Source: Paracoccus aminophilus JCM 7686
GTDB taxonomy: Bacteria > Pseudomonadota > Alphaproteobacteria > Rhodobacterales > Rhodobacteraceae
Reading direction: 5' to 3'
NCBI RefSeq assembly: GCF_000444995.1
Contig: NC_022043.1
Coordinates: 186,001-250,000 of the forward strand
Length of the DNA: 64,000 nt
A model generated the notes under the pieces. It was not told where the DNA came from. It worked only from the letters and a program-made list of their open reading frames with translations, and did not search any database. Below are positions 46,096 to 53,609 of this stretch, piece by piece; position 1 is the first letter of the stretch, and each line of letters begins with the position of its first letter. The translations under genes and the position numbers were made by a program.

Positions 46096-46371
46096 GGCGA
46101 TGTCTTTCCTCACTGCTCGGACTCGCTCTTGCGCCCTTGCATTCAAGAAGAAAAACAGAAGTTTTCTATCGGATTGATCTGAATTTTAGATTGATTGATG
46201 CCATCGCGTCCGGGATCAGAAATAAATCAATAATATCAGCGCAATAAGAAGGACGCGCAGAATTACTTTCTCGATGCGCGCGATCAAAGAGTGATAATTT
46301 TCTTCGTTCTTTCGCAACTGGGGATCATAATTTCGCCACAATCGCGTGCAACTGACCCCTTGCGTCACGAA
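46096..46371. promoter_or_regulatory. AT-rich promoter region of yeiH
   Basis: 276 bases, markedly AT-rich between about 46140 and 46330. It contains a near-palindrome CTGAATTTTAG around 46177-46187, flanked by repeated GATTGAT. This is likely the target of the LysR regulator encoded just to the right. No gene seen. Confidence 0.4.
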
Positions 46372-47298
46372 TCACGATCCCTCCGCCAAAGCCCCCGCCT
46401 CGTCGATCAGCATCGCAAAGGCGCGCGCCGCCCGACTGAAATGGCGGTCCAACCGGCGCAGTTGCAAAAACGGGCGCGCCCCGATCGTATAGGGCAGCGC
46501 CCTGAGCCGCCCCGCCTCAATCAGGGGCCCGGCGACAAGGCCCGAGACCACGCCAATGCAATCGCTGTTCTCAATCCCGGAACAGACCGCTTCATTGGTC
46601 GAAAACTCCATGACCACCGACAGACGATCCGGATCGACGCCACTACGGCGCAGCTCGGTTTCAAAGCTCGATCGCGTGCCCGAGCCACGCTCGCGCGTGA
46701 CCCAACCCTGCGTGGCAAACGCACGGCGCAAATCCTTGGGCGGCTCGGCGGCCCAAGGGTGGCCGGGCGCGCAGACCAGCACCAGAAGGTCTTGCGCCAC
46801 CGGTTGCTGCGCGATCCGGCTCGCCTCGTCCGGGCCGAGATCGCCCTCGACCGCGCCCTCGACATAAGCGAGATCGCAGAGCCCTTTGCGCACTGCCTCG
46901 AGACATTGCACCGTATTGCCGACCTCGACCGTCAGCGCGATGCCGGGATGGCGCGCGGCAAAGCGCATGACGAAACGGGGCAGCCAGTGGCTTGAGACGG
47001 TCTGGCTGGCATGGATGCGCAGCTCTCCGAGTTTCAGCCCCGAGAGGTCGCCAAGCGTCGCCTCGGTATCCTTGACCACCGCCATGATCTCTTGCGCCTT
47101 GCGCTGCATCACACGGCCCTCATCGGTCAGGCGGATGCCACGTCCGACGCGGTCGAAAAGCCGCAATTGATGCGTATTTTCAAGCGTCTGAATGGCACCG
47201 CTGACAGCGGATTGAGTCAGATGCAACCGCTCGGCTGCACGGGTGACGTGCTCAAGTTCGGCCACCATCAGGAAAATTCGGAGTTGTTCGAGTGTCAT
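46372..47298 (-). CDS. LysR family regulator, YeiE/CbbR-like
   Basis: 308 residues. The start MTLEQLRIFLMVAELEHVTRAAE leads into LHLTQSAVSGAIQTLE (recognition helix). The effector domain has RIHASQTVSSHWLPRFVMRF (about 94-113), the CysB/CbbR/YeiE pattern. It lies directly upstream, same strand, of yeiH, repeating the enterobacterial yeiE-yeiH neighbourhood. Start at 47298; a longer frame to 47361 lacks conservation and overlaps the toxin-antitoxin promoter region. Confidence 0.87.
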   Translation of the reverse strand: MTLEQLRIFLMVAELEHVTRAAERLHLTQSAVSGAIQTLENTHQLRLFDRVGRGIRLTDEGRVMQRKAQEIMAVVKDTEATLGDLSGLKLGELRIHASQTVSSHWLPRFVMRFAARHPGIALTVEVGNTVQCLEAVRKGLCDLAYVEGAVEGDLGPDEASRIAQQPVAQDLLVLVCAPGHPWAAEPPKDLRRAFATQGWVTRERGSGTRSSFETELRRSGVDPDRLSVVMEFSTNEAVCSGIENSDCIGVVSGLVAGPLIEAGRLRALPYTIGARPFLQLRRLDRHFSRAARAFAMLIDEAGALAEGS

Positions 47299-47377
47299 GC
47301 TCTGGCCTTTTGCCGCAGGTTCCCCGATCCCTCGCCCCGCCGCAAGGCGCTTGATCTGCATCGCCGCACCGCTTATA

Positions 47378-47399
47378 TGTCTAGCCAGTTAGCTAGACA
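47378..47399. promoter_or_regulatory. toxin-antitoxin autoregulatory operator
   Basis: Perfect inverted repeat TGTCTAGC (47378-47385) and GCTAGACA (47392-47399) with 6-base spacer CAGTTA. It ends 8 bases before the antitoxin ATG. The position and symmetry fit repression by the antitoxin or the antitoxin-toxin complex. Confidence 0.8.
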
Positions 47400-47407
47400 G
47401 GTGCGCC

Positions 47408-47653
47408 ATGTGGACTTTGCAAGATGCCAAGAACCGCTTCTCGGCCGTGGTGGATGCCGCGCTGTCGGGCGAGCCGCAAGAGGTCACGCGCCGGGGGAAG
47501 CCTGCGGTCGTCGTCCTCTCGGCCGAGGATTATGCCCGCATGACCGCCGCTGCCCGGGCGGCGCGCGGCACCTTCACCGATCACCTCCTTGGTTTTCCGG
47601 GCCTCGATCTGGACCAGCGGCCGAAAGCTCGCCCGCGGGATGTCGAGTTCTGA
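47408..47653 (+). CDS. Phd/YefM-type antitoxin
   Basis: 81 residues. The opening MWTLQDAKNRFSAVVDAAL is followed by GEPQEVTRRGKPAVVVLSAEDY, the Phd/YefM DNA-binding fold. The C-terminal tail (about 55-81) is the likely toxin-wrapping segment. Directly behind a perfect palindromic operator and 1 base before the PIN toxin ATG, a classic two-gene toxin-antitoxin operon. Confidence 0.93.
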   Translation: MWTLQDAKNRFSAVVDAALSGEPQEVTRRGKPAVVVLSAEDYARMTAAARAARGTFTDHLLGFPGLDLDQRPKARPRDVEF

Positions 47654-47654
47654 A

Positions 47655-48062
47655 ATGTATCTCCTTGATACCAATGTGATCTCGGCGCTGCGACGCCCCG
47701 AACGGGCGCCCGCGGTCGCGCAATGGCTGCGCGGCCAGCCGGATCAGGAGCTTTACCTCTCGGTCATCACTCTGGGCGAGATCGAGCGCGGCATTGCTCG
47801 GCAAGAGATCATCAATCCGGGCTTTGCGCGCGATCTGAACGACTGGCTCGACCGCACGACCCAGCTTTTCGCCGACCGCATCCTGCCCTTCGGCAGCGTC
47901 GAGGCGCGGATCTGGGGCCGGTTGTCCGCGACGATCGGCCATGATGGCGCGGATCTGATGATCGCGGCCACCGCGCTGGCCCGCGATGCGATCGTTGTCA
48001 CCGGGAATATGTCCGATTTCACCCCTTCAGGATGCCGCCTGCTCGATCCCTTTCAGCCCTGA
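47655..48062 (+). CDS. vapC: PIN-domain toxin, VapC/FitB-like ribonuclease
   Basis: 135-residue PIN-domain endoribonuclease. The acidic residues expected to bind Mg2+ are D5 (MYLLDTNVIS), E in TLGEIERGI (about residue 43) and D in GADLMIAATA (about 100), with VTGNMSDF near the end. Cleaves specific RNAs when its antitoxin is degraded. An in-frame ATG at 47640 would overlap the antitoxin by 14 bases; 47655 is preferred because MYLLDTN is the standard beginning. Confidence 0.93.
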   Translation: MYLLDTNVISALRRPERAPAVAQWLRGQPDQELYLSVITLGEIERGIARQEIINPGFARDLNDWLDRTTQLFADRILPFGSVEARIWGRLSATIGHDGADLMIAATALARDAIVVTGNMSDFTPSGCRLLDPFQP

Positions 48063-48209
48063 TCCGGACAAAAGAGATCGAAAACAACCGCGCGCGGGGA
48101 AATCTTTTCCGATTTGTGCGCAACGGCACATAGAACAAGCAGGATTCTGGCTAAATTAATCCAAGTTAAAGAGTGTGATTCGTTAATCGGTTCAATATCT
48201 GCCTTATCA

Positions 48210-48250
48210 AAGCGTCTTGCATTTTTCGAATGCAGGACGCTTCTTTTCTG
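48210..48250 (+). terminator. rho-independent terminator downstream of the toxin gene
   Basis: 14-base stem (48210-48223 with 48229-48242, one G-T pair), loop TTTCG, followed by a T-rich run (TTCTTTTCTG overlapping the stem end). It lies 148 bases after the toxin stop, so the intervening AT-rich DNA is either a long 3' tail or a small independent transcript. Confidence 0.85.
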
Positions 48251-48307
48251 ATCCGGAAAAGCCGTCTGCGGGCCTCATCGCCCGCGGCGGTGATGATCCG
48301 AAGGGGC

Positions 48308-49546
48308 CTAGGTCTCTGCCGCCAATTCGACCAAATTGAGACAAAGCGCGGTTGCTTTGGCCATATCCTGCACCGAAACCCATTCGAGCGGCCCGTGAAT
48401 GTTTTGCATGCCGGTAAAGAGGTTCGGCGTCGGCACGCCCATCTCGGTCAGGCGCGACCCATCGGTGCCGCCCCGGATCGGTACGGAAATCGGCTCGATC
48501 CCAAGCTTGCGGCAGGCCGCATAAGCAAGATTGACCGGGGTCATATCTTTCTCGATCCAATAGCGCATATTACGGTATTGCGGGCGGATCTCGCATTGAA
48601 TCGTGGCGCGGGGTTCGGTGGCCTGAACCGCTGCGCAAACCTGCCGGATCAGCTCGCCTTTCGCGGCCAGACCTGCGAGCTCGAAATCGCGAATGATGAG
48701 GCTGATCTTCATCTCGGACGAGCCCCCGCTCATCCCCGTCGCATGGATAAAGCCGTCGCGGCCCTCAGTCAGCTCTGGCACCATCGCGGCTTGCGGCAGC
48801 GTCGCGATGATTTTCGCGGCAAGATGGATCGCGTTCACCATCTTGTCCTTGGCCAGGCCTGGATGAATAGAGACGCCGGTCACGGTGATTTCGGCGCCAT
48901 CGGCCGAGAAACTCTCATACTCGATCTCTCCCACCGAGCCGCCGTCGAGCGTATAGGCAAAAGCCGCGCCGAGATCTTTGGGCAATTGCGGATTGACGCC
49001 ACACCCGATTTCTTCGTCCGGCGTGAAGGCCAAGCGAAGCGTCGGATGGGCGATCTGCGGATTGCTTAGCAGGTGACGCGCAAGCGTCATCAAAACGGCG
49101 ACGCCCGCCTTGTCATCGGCGCCAAGCAGGGTCGTTCCCGAAGCGGTAATCAGATCGTCACCAATCTTTTCAGAGAGATAGGGATACTCCTCGGGCGAAA
49201 GGACCAGCGCGGAATCATCGGGGAAGGTCACATCGCCACCGTTATATCCCCGGATCACACGCGGCTTCACGCCGGTTGCGTTGAATTGCGGCGCGGTATC
49301 AACATGGGCCAAAAGGCCGATGACCGGGCCCGGGGCCGTGCCGGGAATCGTCGCCAAAACCGTGCCATAGGCGGTCAGCTGCACGTCGCTTGCGCCCATT
49401 TCGGTCAGCTCGCGTTCAAGCAGACGCAACATGGCGAACTGGATCTCGCTGCTGGGAGAGCTGGCGCTGGCGGCGTCACTTTGGCTGTCGATCGCCGCAT
49501 AGCGGACCAAGCGCGCCTCGAGTTCATGATCAAATTGTCCAGACAT
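48308..49546 (-). CDS. pepT: peptidase T (tripeptide aminopeptidase)
   Basis: 412-residue M20-family zinc enzyme releasing N-terminal residues from tripeptides in the cytoplasm. Metal and catalytic positions are LLAHVDTAP (about residue 77), LLGADDKAGVAV (about 140), TPDEEIGCGV (about 174), LDGGSVGEIEYESF (about 196) and NIHGPLEWV near the C-terminus. A strong GGAGG precedes the ATG at 49546. It is separated from the peptide importer by 6.6 kb, so no direct operon link. Confidence 0.95.
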   Translation of the reverse strand: MSGQFDHELEARLVRYAAIDSQSDAASASSPSSEIQFAMLRLLERELTEMGASDVQLTAYGTVLATIPGTAPGPVIGLLAHVDTAPQFNATGVKPRVIRGYNGGDVTFPDDSALVLSPEEYPYLSEKIGDDLITASGTTLLGADDKAGVAVLMTLARHLLSNPQIAHPTLRLAFTPDEEIGCGVNPQLPKDLGAAFAYTLDGGSVGEIEYESFSADGAEITVTGVSIHPGLAKDKMVNAIHLAAKIIATLPQAAMVPELTEGRDGFIHATGMSGGSSEMKISLIIRDFELAGLAAKGELIRQVCAAVQATEPRATIQCEIRPQYRNMRYWIEKDMTPVNLAYAACRKLGIEPISVPIRGGTDGSRLTEMGVPTPNLFTGMQNIHGPLEWVSVQDMAKATALCLNLVELAAET

Positions 49547-49989
49547 CGAACCTCCTGTCTTCCCCCGAGAAAAGGCGCTTCGCGGGCGATGCTGTCAAGC
49601 CCGCGCGGCCCCCGAAATCCGTCTGCTCATCTGCGTCGAAACTCCCGATTGCCCCTGCGCGGTTCTCGCGCCAATCAGATTTATCCACTTGCACCAATCG
49701 CGCCAGAGCCAAAATCCACATCGGCGTGCTTCACATTTTCGCGGGGATATTTTTGCGGCGGATTTCGAGACTTAGCACTTAAAGCAAGCCCCGATCAAAA
49801 CCGGCTCGGCCAGAGGTTGCCGATAAAAAGACAGGATCAGCCGGGAATTGCCGATCCTTTAAACCCGGCTGCCGGAATGAGTTAAGAAATGTTATCTCTG
49901 CCGCAATCAGGGCAATCAGGGCGGCCCCAAACAAGCGCCTGGTGCAATCGTGCCAAACACCAACATTCGAGAACTCAAAGAGGAACTGG
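49547..49989. other. 443-base divergent intergenic region between pepT and the RTX gene
   Basis: Lower GC than the flanks, especially 49690-49900, consistent with promoters for both genes. A weak hairpin AGGATC/GATCCT lies around 49831-49858, and a short repeat CAATCAGGG occurs twice at about 49905-49922. No coding sequence or clear binding site seen. Confidence 0.4.
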
Positions 49990-51162
49990 ATGCCTAGCAA
50001 CAAAAATGACGTGATTCGTGGACCCTATTCGTCCAAACCGATCTATGCTTTGGGCGGAGACGACAAGATCTATTGGGGCCCGGCGAGCGGAAGCGGCATC
50101 GTCTACGGCGGCGATACGGGCGAGCATTACGATCCCGATCCCTATCACAACGGCAACCCGGGGGGTGATCGCCTGTATTTGACCGGCAAACAGGGCATCA
50201 CCGTCCGTTTCATCACGACGGAATCGGGCGTCGCGACCGGTGGCGGCGAATCGCTGAAATTCTTCGGGATCGAACGGCTTCATGGCTCTGCGGGCAATGA
50301 TATCATCAACGCCGCCCGCGCGACCCTTGCGCCGGCTCATGACGGCACCCCGCAACACGGCCTGTCGATCTATGCGGGCGCGGGCAATGACCGCATCACC
50401 GGCACGGCCTTCGCGGATGTCCTCGACGGTGGTTCGGGCAATGACACGATCTTTGGCGGCGCGGGTGACGATTTCATCCAGTCGAGCACCGGCGACGATC
50501 TGATCTATGGCGGCGCGGGCAATGACAACATCCGCTGGGGGCTGGGCGACAACGTCGCTCCGGGCAATGACACGATCTATGGCGGCAACACGCAGGAAGG
50601 GATCGGCGATCTCATCAACATCTGGGTCGTGAACGGCGACCAGAGAACCGGTGCCCATGTCCGCTTCACCACGGCCGAAGATGGCGTCGCCACCTCGACC
50701 ATGGGCGGGCGCACCAACACGCTGCATTTCTACGATTTCGAGAACGGCTGGACCCATCGCGGCAATGACACGATCGACGCCTCGGGGGCGAAGATCGGGG
50801 CCAATATGCATGGCGTCAACTTCAGCGCACGCTGGGGCGATGACATCCTCATCGGCTCGCGCGGCAATGACACGCTGCAGGGTGGTGAGGGGCGCGACAC
50901 CATCACCGGCGGCAAGGGCAACGACCTGATCTCGGCCAATGGCGAGGCCTATAACTGGCGCGCTCCGGGCGATGGCGTCGCCGATACGCTGATCTTCCAC
51001 CGGGGTGATGGCGCGGATACCGTGCTGGGCTTTGACGTCGGCATCGACATCCTGCAGGTCGATGGCCGCAGCTATTCCGTGAGCCAGACCGCCCGCGGCA
51101 CGCTGCTGGATTTCGGCCACGGTGACAGCATCCTTCTGAGCAACATCTTCGATTTCACCTGA
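49990..51162 (+). CDS. RTX-type calcium-binding repeat protein
   Basis: 390-residue protein built largely of GGxGxDx(I/L)x-type nonapeptide repeats, such as GAGNDRITG, GSGNDTIFGG, GAGDDFIQSS and GRDTITGGKGNDLIS. These fold as Ca2+-stacked parallel beta rolls. No N-terminal signal peptide, as expected for type I secretion, and the C-terminal part LLDFGHGDSILLSNIFDFT is the likely uncleaved secretion signal. No enzyme domain is recognisable. No type I secretion genes are adjacent. GAGGAACTGG precedes the ATG. The end is followed by an 8-base-stem hairpin at 51178-51204. Confidence 0.88.
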   Translation: MPSNKNDVIRGPYSSKPIYALGGDDKIYWGPASGSGIVYGGDTGEHYDPDPYHNGNPGGDRLYLTGKQGITVRFITTESGVATGGGESLKFFGIERLHGSAGNDIINAARATLAPAHDGTPQHGLSIYAGAGNDRITGTAFADVLDGGSGNDTIFGGAGDDFIQSSTGDDLIYGGAGNDNIRWGLGDNVAPGNDTIYGGNTQEGIGDLINIWVVNGDQRTGAHVRFTTAEDGVATSTMGGRTNTLHFYDFENGWTHRGNDTIDASGAKIGANMHGVNFSARWGDDILIGSRGNDTLQGGEGRDTITGGKGNDLISANGEAYNWRAPGDGVADTLIFHRGDGADTVLGFDVGIDILQVDGRSYSVSQTARGTLLDFGHGDSILLSNIFDFT

Positions 51163-51177
51163 GCCAGATGCGAGAAA

Positions 51178-51204
51178 CCGGGCGATTGACAGACCGTCGC
51201 CCGG
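51178..51204. terminator. hairpin between convergent RTX and GMC genes
   Basis: Perfect 8-base stem CCGGGCGA (51178-51185) and TCGCCCGG (51197-51204), 11-base loop. Position between convergent stops suggests termination, but there is no T-run. Confidence 0.5.
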
Positions 51205-51255
51205 GCAATCGAGCCTGTGATCCATGATGCGGCGCGCCTTACCTAGGCGCGCCGA

Positions 51256-52827
51256 TCAGCTTTTCAGGCCTGCGGCAATGCGCTCGGCCACGCGCAGGGC
51301 ATTGGCGGCGATCGTCAGGCTGGGATTGACCCCGTTCGAGGTCGGCATGAAAGACGAATCCGCGACATAGAGGTTCGAGACCCCATGCACGCGGCAGTCA
51401 CGGTCAAGCACGCTCGTCTTCGGATCCTCGCCAAACCGCGCCGTTCCGCAGGGATGAGCAAAGTTGAGCTGCGGGCTGTTGCCCATGAAAATATGCCGAT
51501 TGGCGCGAAACGCCTTGCGCATCGCCTGACGAAAGGCGGCGCGGCGATTTTGCAGCTCGGGCGAGATGCGATAGCTGAACTCGAGCCGGTCGCTGCCCGG
51601 ATCGCCCGCGATCAACCGGTTGTCGGCATAGGGCAGATCCTCGAGCACGCCGACAAAAAGCCGCGCCGGACCCAAAAGCTTGGCCGCCGCAAGGGCCGGG
51701 ATCCGCAGCGCCTGCCGCAAAGGCCGCAGCGCGCGCAGCCGCGAGACATCGAAGCGGTTTTGCAGGGCGAACAGCACCTCGCCATAGCCCGCGGTGAGGC
51801 CCATCGACTGGATCAGCCCGAATCTTTGGCCGTTGCCATAATAGAGATCGCGGAAACTGATCGAGCGGCTTTCGCCATCATCCCGATCCGCGCCTTTGCC
51901 CGGCCAGATTGCGACAATCTCGCTGAGATGAAACATCAGGTTGCGACCGAGCACATCGTGACGGTTGCCGATGCCCGCAGGCCAGCTTTCACTGCGCGAG
52001 CGCGCCAGCAGCGCGGGCGTGCCAAGACCGCCCGCCGCCACGACATAGGCACGCGCGCTCAGGGTGAACTCCTCGCCCTCCCGCCTGCAGGTGATCGCGC
52101 TGACCTGATCGCCCGCGGTGATCTCGACGACCTCGCAGCGGTCCAAAAGCGCGACCCGCCCGGTTTCAAGCGCGGGCAAGACCCCCGCGGTGCGCCCGTC
52201 CATCTTGCAGCGTTTCGCGCAGCGCCGCCCGAAGCAGTTCTCGCATCCCGGCAGGAAACGCGCGGCCATATGGGTCTGGTAGGGGTGCAGCCCGTCGCGC
52301 CGCAGCGAGTCGCAAATGGTCTGATCGGTGGACGAGAGCGCGCGCGCCGGATAGGGTAATGCGGGCGCCTGCGGATCGAGCGGATCGGTTTCGCCACTGA
52401 TGTGGAAATAACGCTCGGCGCGTTCGAAATAGGGCGCGAGTTCGCCGTAGCCCACCGGCCAGCCGCCGGTCGGATGCGGGCGCTCGGGCAGATCGTCGAG
52501 GTCGTGACGCTCGGGCCGCTCAAGCGTTGCCGCGTAATAAAGCGACGTGCCCCCGACGGCCGCGCCGATCACGCCTTCCAGCTCGACGCGGCGGTTGTCG
52601 AGATGCGCGACCAGCGGGCTTGGCCAAGCGCCAGCGTCCAGCCGCTCTTCCGCCGTCTGCGCCGAGGTCATCGGCAGGCCAGAGGGGGTGTCGCCGAGAT
52701 CCTTGCCCTTCTCGATCATCAGAACCGAGAGCCCGAGCTCGGCCAGCCGCCGCGCGGCCAGCCCGCCCCCGATCCCGGTGCCGATGACAATCACATCCCA
52801 ATCCGAGCCCATGATCTCGCGCGTCAT
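51256..52827 (-). CDS. GMC-family FAD oxidoreductase with a cysteine cluster
   Basis: 523 residues. The FAD Rossmann loop is DVIVIGTGIGGGLAARRLAE at about residues 11-30. The C-terminal GMC signature is HPCGTARFG then NLYVADSSFMPTSNGVNPSLTI (about 480-505). A cluster CENCFGRRCAKRC lies at about 200-212, reminiscent of the small Fe-S insert of FAD glucose/gluconate dehydrogenases, though the spacing differs. Such enzymes oxidise alcohols or sugars. No signal peptide, small subunit or cytochrome gene is adjacent. ATG at 52827 follows GAGGTTATT; an upstream in-frame ATG at 52875 is less likely. Confidence 0.82.
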   Translation of the reverse strand: MTREIMGSDWDVIVIGTGIGGGLAARRLAELGLSVLMIEKGKDLGDTPSGLPMTSAQTAEERLDAGAWPSPLVAHLDNRRVELEGVIGAAVGGTSLYYAATLERPERHDLDDLPERPHPTGGWPVGYGELAPYFERAERYFHISGETDPLDPQAPALPYPARALSSTDQTICDSLRRDGLHPYQTHMAARFLPGCENCFGRRCAKRCKMDGRTAGVLPALETGRVALLDRCEVVEITAGDQVSAITCRREGEEFTLSARAYVVAAGGLGTPALLARSRSESWPAGIGNRHDVLGRNLMFHLSEIVAIWPGKGADRDDGESRSISFRDLYYGNGQRFGLIQSMGLTAGYGEVLFALQNRFDVSRLRALRPLRQALRIPALAAAKLLGPARLFVGVLEDLPYADNRLIAGDPGSDRLEFSYRISPELQNRRAAFRQAMRKAFRANRHIFMGNSPQLNFAHPCGTARFGEDPKTSVLDRDCRVHGVSNLYVADSSFMPTSNGVNPSLTIAANALRVAERIAAGLKS

Positions 52828-52977
52828 AATAACCTCAACACCAAACAGGCAAGCGGGCGACACAGACCCTTCCAAACTGGTTCGGGGCGATCATCTTCTT
52901 GCTTCGCGCGACGTTAGAGCGAAGCCCGACCGCGCGTAAGTTGCCTGTTTGTTAGGTTTATTCTGCCACGGTGCGGC

Positions 52978-53445
52978 TTAATCGGTGTAATCGAAAGATT
53001 TGGGGTGGTTCGCCAGACTGCCGGTGGTCGCGGCGTAAAGAATGGTCCGGCCATCGACGGTTTCGGCATTCCCACCCATGCCCATCCAGTTCAAGGTCTG
53101 CGGCCCATCCGCGGAATCCGCGCGCAAGAGCAGGCCGAACATCACCTTGTCGGTCTTTTGATAGAGCACCGCGATCTGGTTGTTGCCGCAATCGTGCTTC
53201 TTGCAGCCGGTCATCACCAGATACTCCTTGCCGCCGAACTGCACCATCTGGCTCGGCGAGGTCACCGGGCCGCTCAGAACCCAATCCGGCACGGTCCAGC
53301 CCGTCGCCATTTTGTCGAAACTCGCGCGCATTTCGCTGTTCGTCGACAGATCGGCGAGGGTCGGTTCAGCGCTTTCGGCAAAAGCCGCTGGCGTCAGACC
53401 AAGGATCAGCGCCAAAGCTCCGGCAGCGCGCAGAGAAGAGAGCAT
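52978..53445 (-). CDS. ivy: Ivy-type inhibitor of C-type lysozyme
   Basis: 155 residues with a cleavable signal (LRAAGALALILGLTPAAFA, cleavage near residue 23), hence periplasmic. The mature part carries TGCKKHDCGNNQIAVLY, the CKxHDC loop that plugs the lysozyme active site in the Ivy family, followed by FGLLLRAD and LNWMGM-type strands. Length agrees with Ivy. Lysine replaces the Pro of the classical CKPHDC. It would protect peptidoglycan against host or predator lysozyme. AAGGAATGAGAAC precedes the ATG. Confidence 0.85.
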   Translation of the reverse strand: MLSSLRAAGALALILGLTPAAFAESAEPTLADLSTNSEMRASFDKMATGWTVPDWVLSGPVTSPSQMVQFGGKEYLVMTGCKKHDCGNNQIAVLYQKTDKVMFGLLLRADSADGPQTLNWMGMGGNAETVDGRTILYAATTGSLANHPKSFDYTD

Positions 53446-53564
53446 GTTCTCATTCCTTTCGATGTTTCGTCAGGGACTTACCCAAGAGCCCATGTCCCGC
53501 TTTCAACCTAGAAAGGCACGAAAGCGGCTTCAAGCCAACTCAATGTGATGGATCCGACGGGGCC

Positions 53565-53585
53565 GATCCGGCGTTGAGCCGGATC
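53565..53585 (-). terminator. hairpin after the ribitol operon
   Basis: Perfect 8-base stem GATCCGGC (53565-53572) and GCCGGATC (53578-53585), loop GTTGA, 25 bases beyond the ribulokinase stop. No T-run, so termination is tentative. Confidence 0.5.
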
Positions 53586-53609
53586 AGATTGCGCGGTTTG
53601 TTTGCCTGA

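Noticed and set aside
50280..51060. Repetitive DNA considered as a repeat array
   Set aside because: The periodicity comes from codons of RTX nonapeptides; units vary and there are no identical repeats with unique spacers, so it is not CRISPR.
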